A stretch of 64,000 nt of DNA from Ignavibacteriota bacterium (GTDB lineage: Bacteria; Bacteroidota; Ignavibacteria; Ignavibacteriales; Ignavibacteriaceae). Positions 37,862-48,541 of the stretch are shown here, piece after piece; the first letter of the stretch is position 1, and each line of letters begins with the position of its first letter. A model generated the notes under the pieces. That model ran no database searches. It was given only the letters and a program-made list of their open reading frames with translations, and was not told the DNA's origin. Both the position numbers and the translations under genes were made by a program. The stretch is taken from the NCBI GenBank assembly GCA_013285405.1, contig CP053446.1:3085001-3149000 (forward strand), in the 5' to 3' direction.

Positions 37862-40087
37862 ATGGTTTCAGGATTATTTAAAAAAAACAACTACCTTTTC
37901 GTTTATCTTTTCGTTATTGGAATTATAAATGTATTTCTTCTGACATTACCACTTACAAATGTTTTTGGTTATGAGTTCTCAGCGATTAATTCATTACTGT
38001 TATCATTTCTTTCAGGTATCTACACGATTTCAATTTTCAAATCTGTAGCAAAAGAGAAAAAATATTTTTATACAAGCAAACTTTTTGGTGCCTGGTTATG
38101 GATGCTTTTTATTCCTTTCTTAATTTCAGTTGTTAATTCAATAATATTTGGATTTTGTTCATTTTGGGATGGACTGATGTTTTATCTTGTCATTACTTGT
38201 CCATCAGTGATAATTGGCAGTGCGATTGGTGCATTTAGTTTTCATTTTGTTACGAAGTTTAGAATCATTGTATTTCTGTTTCTTTATTTGCTGATATTGT
38301 TTATCGCAGTTTTAGAAATATATTTCAATCCACAAGTTTATCTTTACAACCCGTTGTTTTCCTATTTCCCCGGGACAATCTATGATGAGGGAATTAGTGT
38401 TGATTTTAAGTTGATTTTGTATCGAATAATTAGTCTAATCTTTTTTCTTCCGATACTAAATTATTTTATTCGTTGGTTAAAAAAAGAATATACATTCAAT
38501 AAAAAATTTTCATTCTTAATTATTACAATTATCATCACCGGTTTATTTTACTTTTTTATTTCACCTGCGTTAGGATATACAACAACAAACTCTAATCTGC
38601 AAAACACACTTTCGAACCGGATCGAATCAGAGCACTTCATAATTCAAGTTGATAAAAGAATTGAAAAGGATGAACTAAAACTAATCGTATTAAACCAGGA
38701 GTATTATTATTCCAGATTATCTGAATTTTTTCTGGAAAAACCGGAAACAAAAATTTCTTCTTACATATTTTATGATAGTAAACAAAAGAAAAAACTTTTT
38801 GGTGCTGGTTCGGCTGACGTTGCAAAACCATGGCTGAACAGTATTTATATCTCTGCAGATACATGGGAGAGCACACTTAAACACGAAATCGCACATTGTT
38901 TCACTGCAGCTTTCGGTACAGGTTTGTTTAAACTTGCAGCAGATTTTAATCCTGCTTTAATTGAAGGAATGGCTGAGGCTGCTGATGGATTTTATGATGA
39001 CAATAGCATCAATTTTATGGCTGCTCTTGCATATAAAAATCATTACAGGATTAATCTTAGTGATGTGTTTACTGACTTTAGTTTTTTCAATAGTGTTTCA
39101 AGCCTGTCATATATTTATTCAGGTTCATTTATAAAATATTTAGTCGATGAATATGGTATTGAAAAAGTAAAATCTTTCTATGCAACAAATGATTTTTATC
39201 CGGCATTCGGAGAAAATCTAGAAACTGCAATTAATAATTTTGAATCATATCTTGACACATCAGCGATTGAAGCTAATGCAAATAAAGCTAATTATTATTT
39301 TGGACGTAAACCATTAATTAGTAAAGTTTGTCCAAGATACGTCGCTTCAACATTACAGGAAGGCTGGGAATATTTCTTACTCAAAAATTATGATTGTGCA
39401 GAGAGCATTTTTAGGAACATACTTTCTAAAACCGAAAGTTATAGTGCTATCGCAGGTCTTTCCGAAATCTATGAGGAAAGAGATTCTGTATCTCAGGCAG
39501 TAAATCTTTTCGAAAAATATCTTGATACTTTCGAAGGCACAAGCAGTGAATACAATTTGAAAATTCGTCTGGCTGATTTATATGTTAAGGAATCAAAAGA
39601 AGCCGATGCTTTTAAGATTTACAAATCTGTATCCGATGGATATCCAGAGAGGAGATTAAAGTTGCTTGCAGATACACGTTTAGCTTTGATTGATAAAAGT
39701 AAAATTGAAGCATACGTTTCCGGAAGTGATTATGATAAATACTCAATCCTTAAAGAACTTAATGCAAAAACGTACAACTATTCTTCCATACCATTGATGA
39801 TTGATTTGAGTTATTCTCTAAAAGAAAGTTACAGGAATTTTATATTCTTCTTTAAAAATGATTTTGAAGTAAAGGACGAGATTAGCAGCTATGCAATATT
39901 AGAACTTTCAGAATATATGCTGAATAATTTTGATTATGCTAACTCAAGAAAAATGGCTGGATTTGCTTTCAGGTATAAAGCTAATGAAAACCTTCTGAAA
40001 CTTACTGCCGAGCAATATAAAAAAACAGAATGGTTTGTCAGAAATGCAAAATTAATTCTTGATCAAACTAAATTTGAATTGAATTGA
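37862..40087 (+). CDS. Membrane-anchored gluzincin-like metallopeptidase with TPR tail
   Basis: 741 residues. The first ~240 residues contain about six hydrophobic segments (e.g. YLFVYLFVIGIINVFLLTL, FLIITIIITGLFYFF). A peptidase-MA-like domain follows with zinc motif HEIAH at 341-345 and candidate downstream ligand in EGMAEAAD (E368 or E372). The C-terminal ~270 residues are helical with TPR-like character (GWEYFLLKNYDCAESIFRNI, SQAVNLFEKYLDTFEG). It starts 6 bases after murA, and a nucleotidyltransferase follows closely. The substrate is unknown; a cell-envelope role is suggested by topology and by murA. Confidence 0.72.
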   Translation: MVSGLFKKNNYLFVYLFVIGIINVFLLTLPLTNVFGYEFSAINSLLLSFLSGIYTISIFKSVAKEKKYFYTSKLFGAWLWMLFIPFLISVVNSIIFGFCSFWDGLMFYLVITCPSVIIGSAIGAFSFHFVTKFRIIVFLFLYLLILFIAVLEIYFNPQVYLYNPLFSYFPGTIYDEGISVDFKLILYRIISLIFFLPILNYFIRWLKKEYTFNKKFSFLIITIIITGLFYFFISPALGYTTTNSNLQNTLSNRIESEHFIIQVDKRIEKDELKLIVLNQEYYYSRLSEFFLEKPETKISSYIFYDSKQKKKLFGAGSADVAKPWLNSIYISADTWESTLKHEIAHCFTAAFGTGLFKLAADFNPALIEGMAEAADGFYDDNSINFMAALAYKNHYRINLSDVFTDFSFFNSVSSLSYIYSGSFIKYLVDEYGIEKVKSFYATNDFYPAFGENLETAINNFESYLDTSAIEANANKANYYFGRKPLISKVCPRYVASTLQEGWEYFLLKNYDCAESIFRNILSKTESYSAIAGLSEIYEERDSVSQAVNLFEKYLDTFEGTSSEYNLKIRLADLYVKESKEADAFKIYKSVSDGYPERRLKLLADTRLALIDKSKIEAYVSGSDYDKYSILKELNAKTYNYSSIPLMIDLSYSLKESYRNFIFFFKNDFEVKDEISSYAILELSEYMLNNFDYANSRKMAGFAFRYKANENLLKLTAEQYKKTEWFVRNAKLILDQTKFELN

Positions 40088-40101
40088 ATTAAATTAATCC
40101 T

Positions 40102-41499
40102 ATGAACGTCAGCGAAGAAATAAAAAAATATAATTTCCTTCAACAAGCAGCTGAACTAACCGGGAAAATGAATGTAAAGACTTTCATTGTTGGTGGTTTT
40201 GTCAGAGACTTAATTTTAAAAAAAGAATGCAAGGATATTGATTTTCTTATTATTGGCGATGTAATGACCTATGCTCAAACCTTCGCGAACCAGCTTGGTA
40301 TCAAAGATATTGTTGTGTACAGAACTTTCGGAACTGCACACTTTGTATATGATGGAATTAATTTTGAGTTTGTTGCTGCGAGAAAAGAATCTTATAAGCG
40401 ATCGAGCAGAAAACCTGAAGTAACCGATGGAACTTTTCTGGATGATATTTCCCGGCGTGATTTTACAATTAACACGCTTGCTGTATCTATAATGAAAGAT
40501 AATTTTGGTGATGTGATTGATCAGTTCAATGGACTGAGTGATATTGAAAATAAAATTATCAGGACGCCAATCGATCCTAAAATTACTTTCGATGACGATC
40601 CGCTCCGCATTTTACGCGCATTCCGTTTTGCTTCGCAATTGAATTTTATAGTGGATGATTCAGTGATGCAGGCTGCTGAGGAATTTCGCGAACGTCTTGA
40701 AATAGTTTCACAGGAAAGAAAGACTGATGAGTTCCTGAAAATTTTAAAATCTCCAAAACCTTCAATCGGATTAAATTTATTACAGCAATCGAAAGTTATG
40801 GAAGTTATATTTCCTGAAATTTCAGTGATGATTGGTGTTGAGCAAAGAAAAGATTATCATCATAAAGATGTATTCTATCATACCCTTGAAGTTGTGGACA
40901 ATATTTCTCTCAGAACCGATGATGTCTGGCTGCGATTTTCTGCATTGGTTCATGACATTGCAAAACCAAAAACAAAAAAGTTTGTTGAAGGAATTGGCTG
41001 GACATTTCACGGTCACGAAGAAATCGGCGCACGAATGATGAGATCAATTTTTAAAAGAATGAAACTGCCGTTTAATAAGCTCGAGTATATAGAAAAATTA
41101 ATTAGATTACATTTGCGTCCAATAGCACTTGTGAAAGATGATGTTACCGACTCAGCGATTCGAAGATTGGTTGTTGCTGCTGATGAAAACCTGGAAGATT
41201 TAATTACGTTGTGCAGAGCGGATATCACGAGTAAAAATCCTGAAAAGGTCGAAAGGTATCTGCAGAATTATGAGATAGTAATGAAGAAAGTGCTTGAAGT
41301 TCAGGAAAAGGATAAATTGCGGGCTTTTCAATCTCCGGTTAGTGGTGAAGTAATCATGCAGGTTTGTAAAATAAAACCATCAAAGAAAGTTGGTGAAATA
41401 AAAACCGCAATCGAAGAAGCAATCCTCGATGGAATCATAGCTAACAATTATGAAGAAGCCTATGAATATCTTTTAAAGATTAAAGAAGATTTTCTTTAA
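40102..41499 (+). CDS. CCA tRNA nucleotidyltransferase / poly(A) polymerase family with HD domain
   Basis: 465 residues. The class II nucleotidyltransferase head has FIVGGFVRDLILKK and the catalytic acidic pair KDIDFLIIG, followed by RRDFTINTLA and DDPLRILRAFRFASQL. The C-terminal part has an HD phosphohydrolase motif (ALVHDIAKPKT) with HGHEEIGARMM. It should add or repair the 3' CCA of tRNAs; the tRNA-Leu here encodes its CCA, so repair may dominate. CCA-adding and poly(A)-adding types are hard to separate by eye. Confidence 0.88.
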   Translation: MNVSEEIKKYNFLQQAAELTGKMNVKTFIVGGFVRDLILKKECKDIDFLIIGDVMTYAQTFANQLGIKDIVVYRTFGTAHFVYDGINFEFVAARKESYKRSSRKPEVTDGTFLDDISRRDFTINTLAVSIMKDNFGDVIDQFNGLSDIENKIIRTPIDPKITFDDDPLRILRAFRFASQLNFIVDDSVMQAAEEFRERLEIVSQERKTDEFLKILKSPKPSIGLNLLQQSKVMEVIFPEISVMIGVEQRKDYHHKDVFYHTLEVVDNISLRTDDVWLRFSALVHDIAKPKTKKFVEGIGWTFHGHEEIGARMMRSIFKRMKLPFNKLEYIEKLIRLHLRPIALVKDDVTDSAIRRLVVAADENLEDLITLCRADITSKNPEKVERYLQNYEIVMKKVLEVQEKDKLRAFQSPVSGEVIMQVCKIKPSKKVGEIKTAIEEAILDGIIANNYEEAYEYLLKIKEDFL

Positions 41500-41509
41500 A
41501 ACTGATCAA

Positions 41510-41941
41510 TCAGAATTTTACTCTTAATCCCAGTTGATAGATTTTATTATTCAAAATTGCTTTATCATTATTTACACCCAGAAATATATCAACCGGAATC
41601 TCTTCCTTCGCTGTCTGAAATTCTTCTTCAAATGAATCAAACCGGGAGATATTTGAATAATCAGAAGGTGAAGACAAACTCGCAGTTGTATCAGTGTCTG
41701 CTTTCTTTTCTTTAAAGAATAGTGCATACGCAAGTATTCCGGCAATTACAAGTCCTCCAACTATATAAATGGTGGAATTGTTACTACCTTCATCAGTCTG
41801 ATTTGTTCCGTTGTTACCACCTCCGGGAACATCAAAGATTCTTAAATTACTTTGTGCCCATGTTTCCGAAGAAAGCATCGTAATTGCGAGCACAAGAAAA
41901 ACTGCAACAGTCTTGGAGAAAAAGTTTAAAATAGCTTGCAC
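41510..41941 (-). CDS. Small exported membrane protein, unknown
   Basis: 143 residues: a signal peptide (FFSKTVAVFLVLAITMLSSETWA), a short Gly/Asn-rich stretch, one transmembrane segment (TIYIVGGLVIAGILAYALFF) and a Ser/Thr-rich tail ending NDKAILNNKIYQLGLRVKF. It is convergent with the nucleotidyltransferase, 10 bases apart, with a weak hairpin between them (CTGAT 41502-41506, ATCAG 41509-41513). No domain is recognised. Confidence 0.6.
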   Translation of the reverse strand: MQAILNFFSKTVAVFLVLAITMLSSETWAQSNLRIFDVPGGGNNGTNQTDEGSNNSTIYIVGGLVIAGILAYALFFKEKKADTDTTASLSSPSDYSNISRFDSFEEEFQTAKEEIPVDIFLGVNNDKAILNNKIYQLGLRVKF

Positions 41942-42221
41942 TTTTATTACCTTAAATTTGTTGTGACTAATATACTGTAAATCTTCTCAGCTATTCAAGC
42001 GTGAGGATAGTACCGATTCTCGATCTGCTTGATTTTAATTATTCTTCTATATTGACCGAATAAATAATAATACTACCATTTATAACGTTAATCACATAAG
42101 TACACGTCTAACTTTAATATTTTTACAATGGGTTTTATTCATAGAGTAAAAAAATGTAACATTGCATGTTATCTAACTGTCTAAAATATCAATCAGGGAA
42201 AAATATAAATCGGAGATAAGG
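41942..42221. other. Divergent intergenic region
   Basis: 280 AT-rich bases between the divergent small membrane protein and the TolC-type gene. It should hold promoters for both, but I cannot name a convincing pair of boxes. GGAGATAAGG at 42212-42221 is the ribosome binding site of the TolC-type gene. No ORF or RNA structure seen. Confidence 0.45.
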
Positions 42222-43577
42222 ATGCGATATATTCTAATAATCTATCTTTCATTTTTTATAACTGGTTTTTCATTAAGTCAGGAAAAACTGACACTTGAAA
42301 AAGCAATTGGCATAGCACTTCATAAAAATTCACAATTATTAATCAGCACAAGTCAGATTGAAGGATATGAATCCAGCGTTCAGGCAGCGTATGGAAATTT
42401 TTTACCTTCGCTTGGATTAAATGCAGGCTGGGATTGGTCTCGATCAGATGTTAAAGGTGTTGGTACGGTTGTGATTAATGGAATTCCTGTACCAAGAGTA
42501 AGCACTACTTCAACTTCCAGAAATTACAGAGGTTCAGTTTATACTGATTGGACTCTATTCGATGGCTTAGCAAATTTTGCACAGCTTTCAAAGACTGAAA
42601 ATGAATTGCAATCTGCTCAATACTCACTTGAAAGAGTAAAGCAGGATATAGTTTTTCAGACAATGTCACTTTACTATGACGTGGTTTATGCTGAACAGTT
42701 ACTTCGTGTTAAGAAAGCTGATTTGAAATGGAACGAAAAAAATCTTGAAACCATAAAAGAGAGAAACAGACTCGGAGCTGCTACACTTGCGGATGTTTAT
42801 CAACAGGAAGTTGCAAAAGGTAATGCAGAACTTGAATTGATAAAAACTGAAAACCAGCTTGAAATTTCTAAGAAGGATTTATTATTCTATCTTGGTGAAG
42901 ATATCTTACAGGAATTTGTTTTTTCAGATACACTAACTTCTGCTGAAACAGAAATTCTGAATTCTGATCTGTTGAATGATTATGAAAATATTACAGAACT
43001 TGTTACTCAGGCTTTGAATAAACGTTTTGATTACCAGAGTGCAGTCCTGAATTTTGAAAGCTCAAAGGAAGGAGTAACAATTGCAGAATCCGGTCACTGG
43101 CCAAGTTTAACAGCAAATGGAAACTATTCGCTTTATACTGATAATCTGTCAACGATTGATCAATCAAAAACTCTCGGATTTGGATTAAGCCTGAACATTC
43201 CGTTATTCTCAGGCTGGTCCGTTACTAACAGAGTGCAGCTCGCAGAAGTACAATCAAAAATAAGTGAAGTTGAAAAGAGTGATCTTGAAAGAGATATAAA
43301 ACGACAGATAAAAACAACCTTCCTGAATTTACAGGCTGCTCAAAAAGGATTGGGTGTAAGTGAAAAAAACATTGCAGCCGCCAGAGAAAACTTGAAGATT
43401 GAGGAAGAAAAATATTCATTGGGATCTGGCAAACTGCTCGATGTTTTAATCGTTAATTCACGCTATACTGATGCACTCACAAGTCTTTTGAACGCACAGT
43501 TTGCTTATATAGTGCTGAGTCAGCAAATGAGATATTACCTCGGAATACTGGATTATAAAATTTATGAACAACAATAG
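42222..43577 (+). CDS. TolC-family outer membrane efflux protein
   Basis: 451 residues with signal peptide (YILIIYLSFFITGFSLSQ) and two repeats of long coiled-coil helices and beta strands typical of TolC, e.g. LEKAIGIALHKNSQLLISTSQ and the later repeat ITELVTQALNKRFDYQSAVLNFESSKEG (split here for clarity). It forms the trimeric outer-membrane channel. It is the first gene of a five-gene export operon with adaptor, ATPase and two permeases. Confidence 0.9.
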   Translation: MRYILIIYLSFFITGFSLSQEKLTLEKAIGIALHKNSQLLISTSQIEGYESSVQAAYGNFLPSLGLNAGWDWSRSDVKGVGTVVINGIPVPRVSTTSTSRNYRGSVYTDWTLFDGLANFAQLSKTENELQSAQYSLERVKQDIVFQTMSLYYDVVYAEQLLRVKKADLKWNEKNLETIKERNRLGAATLADVYQQEVAKGNAELELIKTENQLEISKKDLLFYLGEDILQEFVFSDTLTSAETEILNSDLLNDYENITELVTQALNKRFDYQSAVLNFESSKEGVTIAESGHWPSLTANGNYSLYTDNLSTIDQSKTLGFGLSLNIPLFSGWSVTNRVQLAEVQSKISEVEKSDLERDIKRQIKTTFLNLQAAQKGLGVSEKNIAAARENLKIEEEKYSLGSGKLLDVLIVNSRYTDALTSLLNAQFAYIVLSQQMRYYLGILDYKIYEQQ

Positions 43578-43599
43578 ACTTTCTTAGGAGATAAAAAGA

Positions 43600-44907
43600 A
43601 TGGCAAACGGCACAAGAAAAAAATCAAAGAAGAAACTTTTCATTTTTGGGGGACTTGGTCTTCTCGTTCTCATCCTCGTTATTGTTGCTTTAACGGGTGG
43701 CAGCAAGGAAAATATTATCCTGGTGCAAACAGAAAAAGTTTCAAAGAGAAGTATTACTCAAACTGTAACAGCTACCGGAACGATTGATCCGGAATTTAAA
43801 GTCGTGATTACACCTGAAGTAACTGGTGAAATTATCAGCTTGCCTGTTAAAGAAGGTGATGTTGTAAGGAAAGGTCAGCTTTTAATCAAGATAAAAGGTG
43901 ATCAGTATATGGCGCAGAAAGACAGACTCGAAGCTAATCTGAAATCATCCGAAGCATCTTTACAGATGAGTGATGCTGAATTGAAAAGAGTAAAGCTTGA
44001 ATATGATCGTGTTAAAGAACTTCACAGCAAAGGACTTGCGAGCCAATCAGAATATGAAACAGCGGAAACAAATTATCTTACTTCTAAAGCATCGTATGAT
44101 GCAGCATCTGCAAATGTTCTTCAAAGTAAAGCACAATTGAGAGAAGTTCTTGATATACTTTATAAAACTACAATTTATTCTCCGATAGATGGTATTGTTA
44201 CTCAGCTAAATGTTGAACTTGCAGAAAGAGTTCTCGGTAGTGGTTTTAGTCAGGGAACTGATATTATGACGGTTGCTGATCTGAATAAAATGCAGGCTGT
44301 TGTTGATGTTGATGAGAATGATGTCGTTCTCGTTTCCGTTGGAGATACCGCAAATGTGAAAGTGGATGCTTTTGGTGATAGAATATTTCATGGAGTAGTT
44401 GTTGAAATAGGTAACAGTGCAAAAGCCACTGGATTCGGAACTCAGGAACAGGTTGTGAATTTTTCTGTTAAGATAAACCTGATGGATCTCGATCCTAATC
44501 TTCGTCCGGGAATGTCATGCAATGCAGATATTGAAACTGAAACAGTTAAAGACGTAATAAGTGTGCCGATTCAAAGCGTTACTGCGAGAACAAATGTGCC
44601 GGAGGATAATGATTCAACAAAGGTTGAGAAGACTAAAGATGGCGAAACTCAAAAATCAATGATGAAGAAACCAAAAGAAGTTGTTTTTCTTGCTGACAAT
44701 GGAAAAGCAAAAATGGTTGCTGTCGAAACAGGTATCAGTGATGATAATTTCATCGAAATAAAAAGCGGCTTAAAAGATGGTGAAGTTGTAATCTCCGGCA
44801 GCTATCGTGCTATTTCACGGGAATTAGAAAATGGTTCCATTGTTAGAGTCGAAGATAAAAAAGGCGGTCAAAGTAATCAGGAAATGGTTGCCGAAGAAGA
44901 AAACTAA
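43600..44907 (+). CDS. Periplasmic adaptor (membrane fusion) protein, MacA-like
   Basis: 435 residues. One N-terminal membrane helix ([22 protein letters not shown]) is followed by a lipoyl/biotinyl-like half-motif ([20 protein letters not shown] type), a coiled-coil hairpin (about 100-175) and the second lipoyl half ([18 protein letters not shown]). Beta-barrel and membrane-proximal domains complete it. A charged insertion (about 330-355, Lys/Asp/Glu-rich) breaks the barrel region. It bridges the FtsX-type permeases and TolC. Ribosome binding site AGGAG lies just upstream. Confidence 0.9.
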   Translation: MANGTRKKSKKKLFIFGGLGLLVLILVIVALTGGSKENIILVQTEKVSKRSITQTVTATGTIDPEFKVVITPEVTGEIISLPVKEGDVVRKGQLLIKIKGDQYMAQKDRLEANLKSSEASLQMSDAELKRVKLEYDRVKELHSKGLASQSEYETAETNYLTSKASYDAASANVLQSKAQLREVLDILYKTTIYSPIDGIVTQLNVELAERVLGSGFSQGTDIMTVADLNKMQAVVDVDENDVVLVSVGDTANVKVDAFGDRIFHGVVVEIGNSAKATGFGTQEQVVNFSVKINLMDLDPNLRPGMSCNADIETETVKDVISVPIQSVTARTNVPEDNDSTKVEKTKDGETQKSMMKKPKEVVFLADNGKAKMVAVETGISDDNFIEIKSGLKDGEVVISGSYRAISRELENGSIVRVEDKKGGQSNQEMVAEEEN

Positions 44908-44924
44908 CTACTCCGGGAAATAAT

Positions 44925-45650
44925 ATGAATATCATTAACATAGAACATATAGCGAAAATATATCAGGTTGGGTTGGAGGAAGTTCGAGCGCTTCGTGATG
45001 TTACACTCAGGATTGATAAGAATGAATATGTAGCTATTATGGGTCCATCAGGTTCCGGCAAATCAACTTTGATGAATATGCTTGGATGTCTCGATACACC
45101 AACTTCAGGTAAATATGAGTTTAACGGTGTTAATGTAAGTGAAATGAATGATAATGAGCTTGCAAGAATCAGGAATAAGGAAATAGGATTTGTCTTTCAA
45201 ACATTCAATCTTCTTCCAAGATCAGATGCGTTACACAACGTAGAGCTACCATTAATTTATGCCGGAGTTTCTTATAGTGAAAGAAGAGAGAAGGCTTATA
45301 AAGCTTTAGTTGATGTTGGACTGGCAGACAGAGTTCATCACAAACCAAACGAACTTTCGGGCGGACAGAGACAAAGAGTTGCTATCGCAAGAGCTCTGGT
45401 AACTAATCCTTCAATTATTCTTGCAGACGAACCAACCGGTAATCTTGATTCAAAAACCGGTGAAGAAATAATGAATTTGTTTAACGAGATACAGCAGAAA
45501 GGCAATACTATAATTCTTGTAACGCACGAAGAATATATTGCAGAACATGCTGCGCGGATAATAAGGCTAAAAGATGGTTTGGTGGAGAAGGATGAGAAAG
45601 TACAAAACAGATACATCCCACAAAAAATTAATTCACATGTAGAAATATAA
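44925..45650 (+). CDS. ABC transporter ATPase, MacB/LolD type
   Basis: 241 residues. Walker [10 protein letters not shown] (40-48), Q-loop [14 protein letters not shown] signature [15 protein letters not shown], Walker [10 protein letters not shown] and switch His in LVTHEE are all present. This mechanotransmission-type ATPase powers the two following permeases. The permease genes are separate from the ATPase, unlike E. coli MacB, where ATPase and permease are one chain. Confidence 0.95.
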   Translation: MNIINIEHIAKIYQVGLEEVRALRDVTLRIDKNEYVAIMGPSGSGKSTLMNMLGCLDTPTSGKYEFNGVNVSEMNDNELARIRNKEIGFVFQTFNLLPRSDALHNVELPLIYAGVSYSERREKAYKALVDVGLADRVHHKPNELSGGQRQRVAIARALVTNPSIILADEPTGNLDSKTGEEIMNLFNEIQQKGNTIILVTHEEYIAEHAARIIRLKDGLVEKDEKVQNRYIPQKINSHVEI

Positions 45651-45669
45651 TTTTAGTGGTTTTAATTAT

Positions 45670-46905
45670 ATGAGATACATACTATTTGAATTTAAAGAGG
45701 GAATGAAAATTGCTTTAAGGGCTCTGCAAGCGAACAAGGTGAGAACTTCATTAACTATGTTGGGTATATTCATTGGAATTACTGTCGTTGTCCTGATGTC
45801 AACCGCTATAAAAGGAATTGATAATTCCTTCCAGAATGGTATCAGTGCACTTGGTTCAGATGTTTTATACATTGATAAATGGGCATGGTTCTCAAATGAA
45901 GAATGGTGGAAGCTGCGCAATCGAAAAAGTATTACGATGGCAGATTATGAACAATTTAAATCATTAGCAAAGCTTCCTCTTGCCGTTGCACCCGTAATAA
46001 ATTCTCAGCAAACAATAAAATTTGGTGAAAAGAGAGTTGATGGTGTTTTTCTTACAGGATCAAATGCTGACTATGTGAAGACTACAAACTTCACTTTTGA
46101 TCAGGGCAGATTTTATAATGATGTCGAAAGTAATGCTTCACGACAGGTTGCAGTAATCGGAAGTGAAATCGCCAAAAAACTTTTTCCGCGTGGCGATGGT
46201 TTGGACAAAACAATTAAAATCGGAAATGCAAACTTCAAAGTTGTTGGTATCCTTACTGAACAGGGAAGTTTTATTCTTGGTCCGTTCAATCCGGATAATC
46301 AGGTATTTATTCCTATCGGTACGATATTTAAAAATTTTATTGCTGAACACAGAGGTACGGTTACCTTTAATGTTCGTGCTCCAAATCCTGCAATGCTTGA
46401 AGAAACGAAATCTGAAGCTGAAGGTGTTATGCGTAAAGTAAGAGGATTAAAGTACAATGAAGAAAATGACTTCTCAATCAACCAGCAGGAAGGTTTGATG
46501 GCTGAATACAATTCAGTTGTTGGTGTAATTCAGATTGCTGGTTTGATAATAACGGGATTATCATTATTCGTAGGTGCAATTGGAATAATGAATATTATGT
46601 TCGTTTCTGTCCGTGAAAGAACAAAAGAAATCGGTATCCGCAAAGCCATCGGTGCAAAGAGAAGAACAATTCTAACTCAATTTTTATTGGAGTCATCTGC
46701 TATCTGTTTACTGGGTGGAATTGCAGGACTAATAGCAGCAATTTTGGGAAGCATGGCTCTTAATCAATATTTTCCCACATCAATCCAGATAGATGCAGTA
46801 ATAATTGCAATCGGTGTTTCAGCATTGACCGGAATATTATCCGGCTTTGCTCCTGCATATCAAGCATCGAAATTAGATCCCGTAGAATCATTGAGGTATG
46901 AATAA
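45670..46905 (+). CDS. FtsX/MacB-type ABC permease (first of two)
   Basis: 411 residues: an N-terminal helix (ANKVRTSLTMLGIFIGITVVVLM), a large periplasmic MacB-core domain (about 50-270) and three C-terminal helices with the conserved ERTKEIGIRKAIGAKRRTIL segment, ending LDPVESLRYE. It directly abuts the second permease (ATG at 46906). The pair would form a heterodimeric mechanotransmission transporter exporting an unknown peptide, lipid or siderophore-like substrate. Confidence 0.92.
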   Translation: MRYILFEFKEGMKIALRALQANKVRTSLTMLGIFIGITVVVLMSTAIKGIDNSFQNGISALGSDVLYIDKWAWFSNEEWWKLRNRKSITMADYEQFKSLAKLPLAVAPVINSQQTIKFGEKRVDGVFLTGSNADYVKTTNFTFDQGRFYNDVESNASRQVAVIGSEIAKKLFPRGDGLDKTIKIGNANFKVVGILTEQGSFILGPFNPDNQVFIPIGTIFKNFIAEHRGTVTFNVRAPNPAMLEETKSEAEGVMRKVRGLKYNEENDFSINQQEGLMAEYNSVVGVIQIAGLIITGLSLFVGAIGIMNIMFVSVRERTKEIGIRKAIGAKRRTILTQFLLESSAICLLGGIAGLIAAILGSMALNQYFPTSIQIDAVIIAIGVSALTGILSGFAPAYQASKLDPVESLRYE

Positions 46906-48132
46906 ATGAATATCAGTCAATTATTTAATATTGCTGTTCAATCAATCATTAATAACAAACTTAGAACTACACTTACAATTCTTGGTGTTGTTGTTGGAAT
47001 TTTTTCTATCATAGTTATTATGACGATTATCACAATGCTTCAAAGCAGCATTGAAGATGGTCTGGCAATGCTGAACAAAAATACTTTCCAGATACAAAAA
47101 CATGAACCGATGCAGGGACCCGGTCACAACAGAAGTGACAGAAATAGGAAAGATATTACGATTGAAGAGGCAATGCGTTTAAAAGAAGTGCTGACATCAG
47201 CACAATATGTTGGCGCAGAACAATGGCAGTTCGGGAAAGTTGTAAAGTTTGGCAACATCGAAACAAATCCGAACATTAGTGTAGCCGGTGCAACAGTTGA
47301 TGCTTTGCGAACGAATGATTGGAATGTTGATTATGGAAGAGATTTAAGAGAGAACGATGTTGAATACTCTGCTAATGTTTGCCTGCTTGGACCTGAGATC
47401 GTAGATAAATTATTTCCCAACCTAAATCCGGTTGGACAAACTGTTAGAGTTGATAACCAGCCATTGAAAGTTATTGGTGTACTTCAGAAGCAGCCTGCAA
47501 TGTTTGGTGAAAGCAGAGATAATTATATCGTTATGCCGATAACTACCTGGCAATCTATTTATGGAAAGTACGGTCGTAGTGTAAACATAACAGTTACTTC
47601 ACCAAATAAAGAATCTTATAACGATGTTATCGAAGCAGCAATTGGGCATTTCAGAAAAATAAGAAAAGTGCAAGCTGGTCAGCCGGATGATTTTTATATT
47701 TTCAGCAACGAATCAATGATTACACAGTTTAACACTATTAGTGGTCCGATTAAAATTGGTGCACTTGCTGTTTCACTTGTTGCATTGATTGCTGCAGGTG
47801 TTGGTATTATGAATATTATGCTTGTATCGGTTACTGAAAGAACCCGCGAGATTGGGATTCGAAAAGCCATCGGCGCAAAAAAGTCGAGTATATTAATTCA
47901 ATTTCTGATTGAAGCTGTAATACTTTGTATCGTTGGTGGATTAGTCGGAATTGCCCTTGGTATCGGTATAGGAAATTTCTTCGGAAGTTTCCTGAACGCA
48001 CAAATGGCAATTCCCTATGATTGGGTGATTATCGGTATTACAATGTGTGTTATTGTTGGACTAATATTCGGAACTTATCCTGCTTACAAAGCTGCAAACC
48101 TTGATCCGATTGAAGCATTGAGGTATGAGTGA
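46906..48132 (+). CDS. FtsX/MacB-type ABC permease (second of two)
   Basis: 408 residues with the same architecture as its neighbour: an N-terminal helix (KLRTTLTILGVVVGIFSIIVIM), a MacB-core periplasmic domain and three helices with ERTREIGIRKAIGAKKSSI, ending LDPIEALRYE. About 200 bp of its 3' end recur in decayed form at 48977-49177, including 15 bases beyond the stop codon. Confidence 0.92.
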   Translation: MNISQLFNIAVQSIINNKLRTTLTILGVVVGIFSIIVIMTIITMLQSSIEDGLAMLNKNTFQIQKHEPMQGPGHNRSDRNRKDITIEEAMRLKEVLTSAQYVGAEQWQFGKVVKFGNIETNPNISVAGATVDALRTNDWNVDYGRDLRENDVEYSANVCLLGPEIVDKLFPNLNPVGQTVRVDNQPLKVIGVLQKQPAMFGESRDNYIVMPITTWQSIYGKYGRSVNITVTSPNKESYNDVIEAAIGHFRKIRKVQAGQPDDFYIFSNESMITQFNTISGPIKIGALAVSLVALIAAGVGIMNIMLVSVTERTREIGIRKAIGAKKSSILIQFLIEAVILCIVGGLVGIALGIGIGNFFGSFLNAQMAIPYDWVIIGITMCVIVGLIFGTYPAYKAANLDPIEALRYE

Positions 48133-48232
48133 AACATAGAACTATTAGAATTTCTAGCCCATTATATTTTTATAACCGATTGCTTGCTCGTCTGTAGTGG
48201 ATTTCTTACTTTTTTTCAGCGGTTACACTGTA

Positions 48233-48535
48233 CTAACTCACTTTTTCAAATTTTTTTATTTCTCTTTTGAGTCGGTCTTTCAATCTATCTTTTTCTACTT
48301 CCAAATTATATCTTATCTGTAAGTTCAGCCAAAATCGTTCTGATAATCCGAAATATTCCGATAATCTTAACGCTGTATCAGCAGTTATCGCCCTTTTGCC
48401 AAGAACAATTTCGTTTATTCTTCTGGCAGGAACACTTATATCCTGTGCTAATCGATATTGACTAATTTCCATTGGAATCAGAAATTCTTCAAGTAATATT
48501 TCACCGGGATGTATTGGTTCTATTTTTTTATTCAT
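48233..48535 (-). CDS. higA: HigA-family antitoxin (XRE helix-turn-helix)
   Basis: 100 residues. N-terminal IHPGEILLEEFLIPMEISQ and the HTH region (YRLAQDISVPARRINEIVLGKR followed by DTALRLSEYFGLSERFWL) are the HigA/VapI signature. It should neutralise the adjacent HigB and repress the operon. The toxin gene lies upstream, 6 bases apart, in the reversed (toxin first) order typical of higBA. Confidence 0.92.
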   Translation of the reverse strand: MNKKIEPIHPGEILLEEFLIPMEISQYRLAQDISVPARRINEIVLGKRAITADTALRLSEYFGLSERFWLNLQIRYNLEVEKDRLKDRLKREIKKFEKVS

Positions 48536-48541
48536 AATATT

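Noticed and set aside
48170..48226. A 57-bp imperfect palindrome (TATAACCG ... CGGTTACA) just after the permease gene, like a short attC site for higBA.
   Set aside because: Only the outer 7 of 8 bases pair, inner boxes do not, and the start of the higBA unit does not complement it, unlike every cassette of the array.
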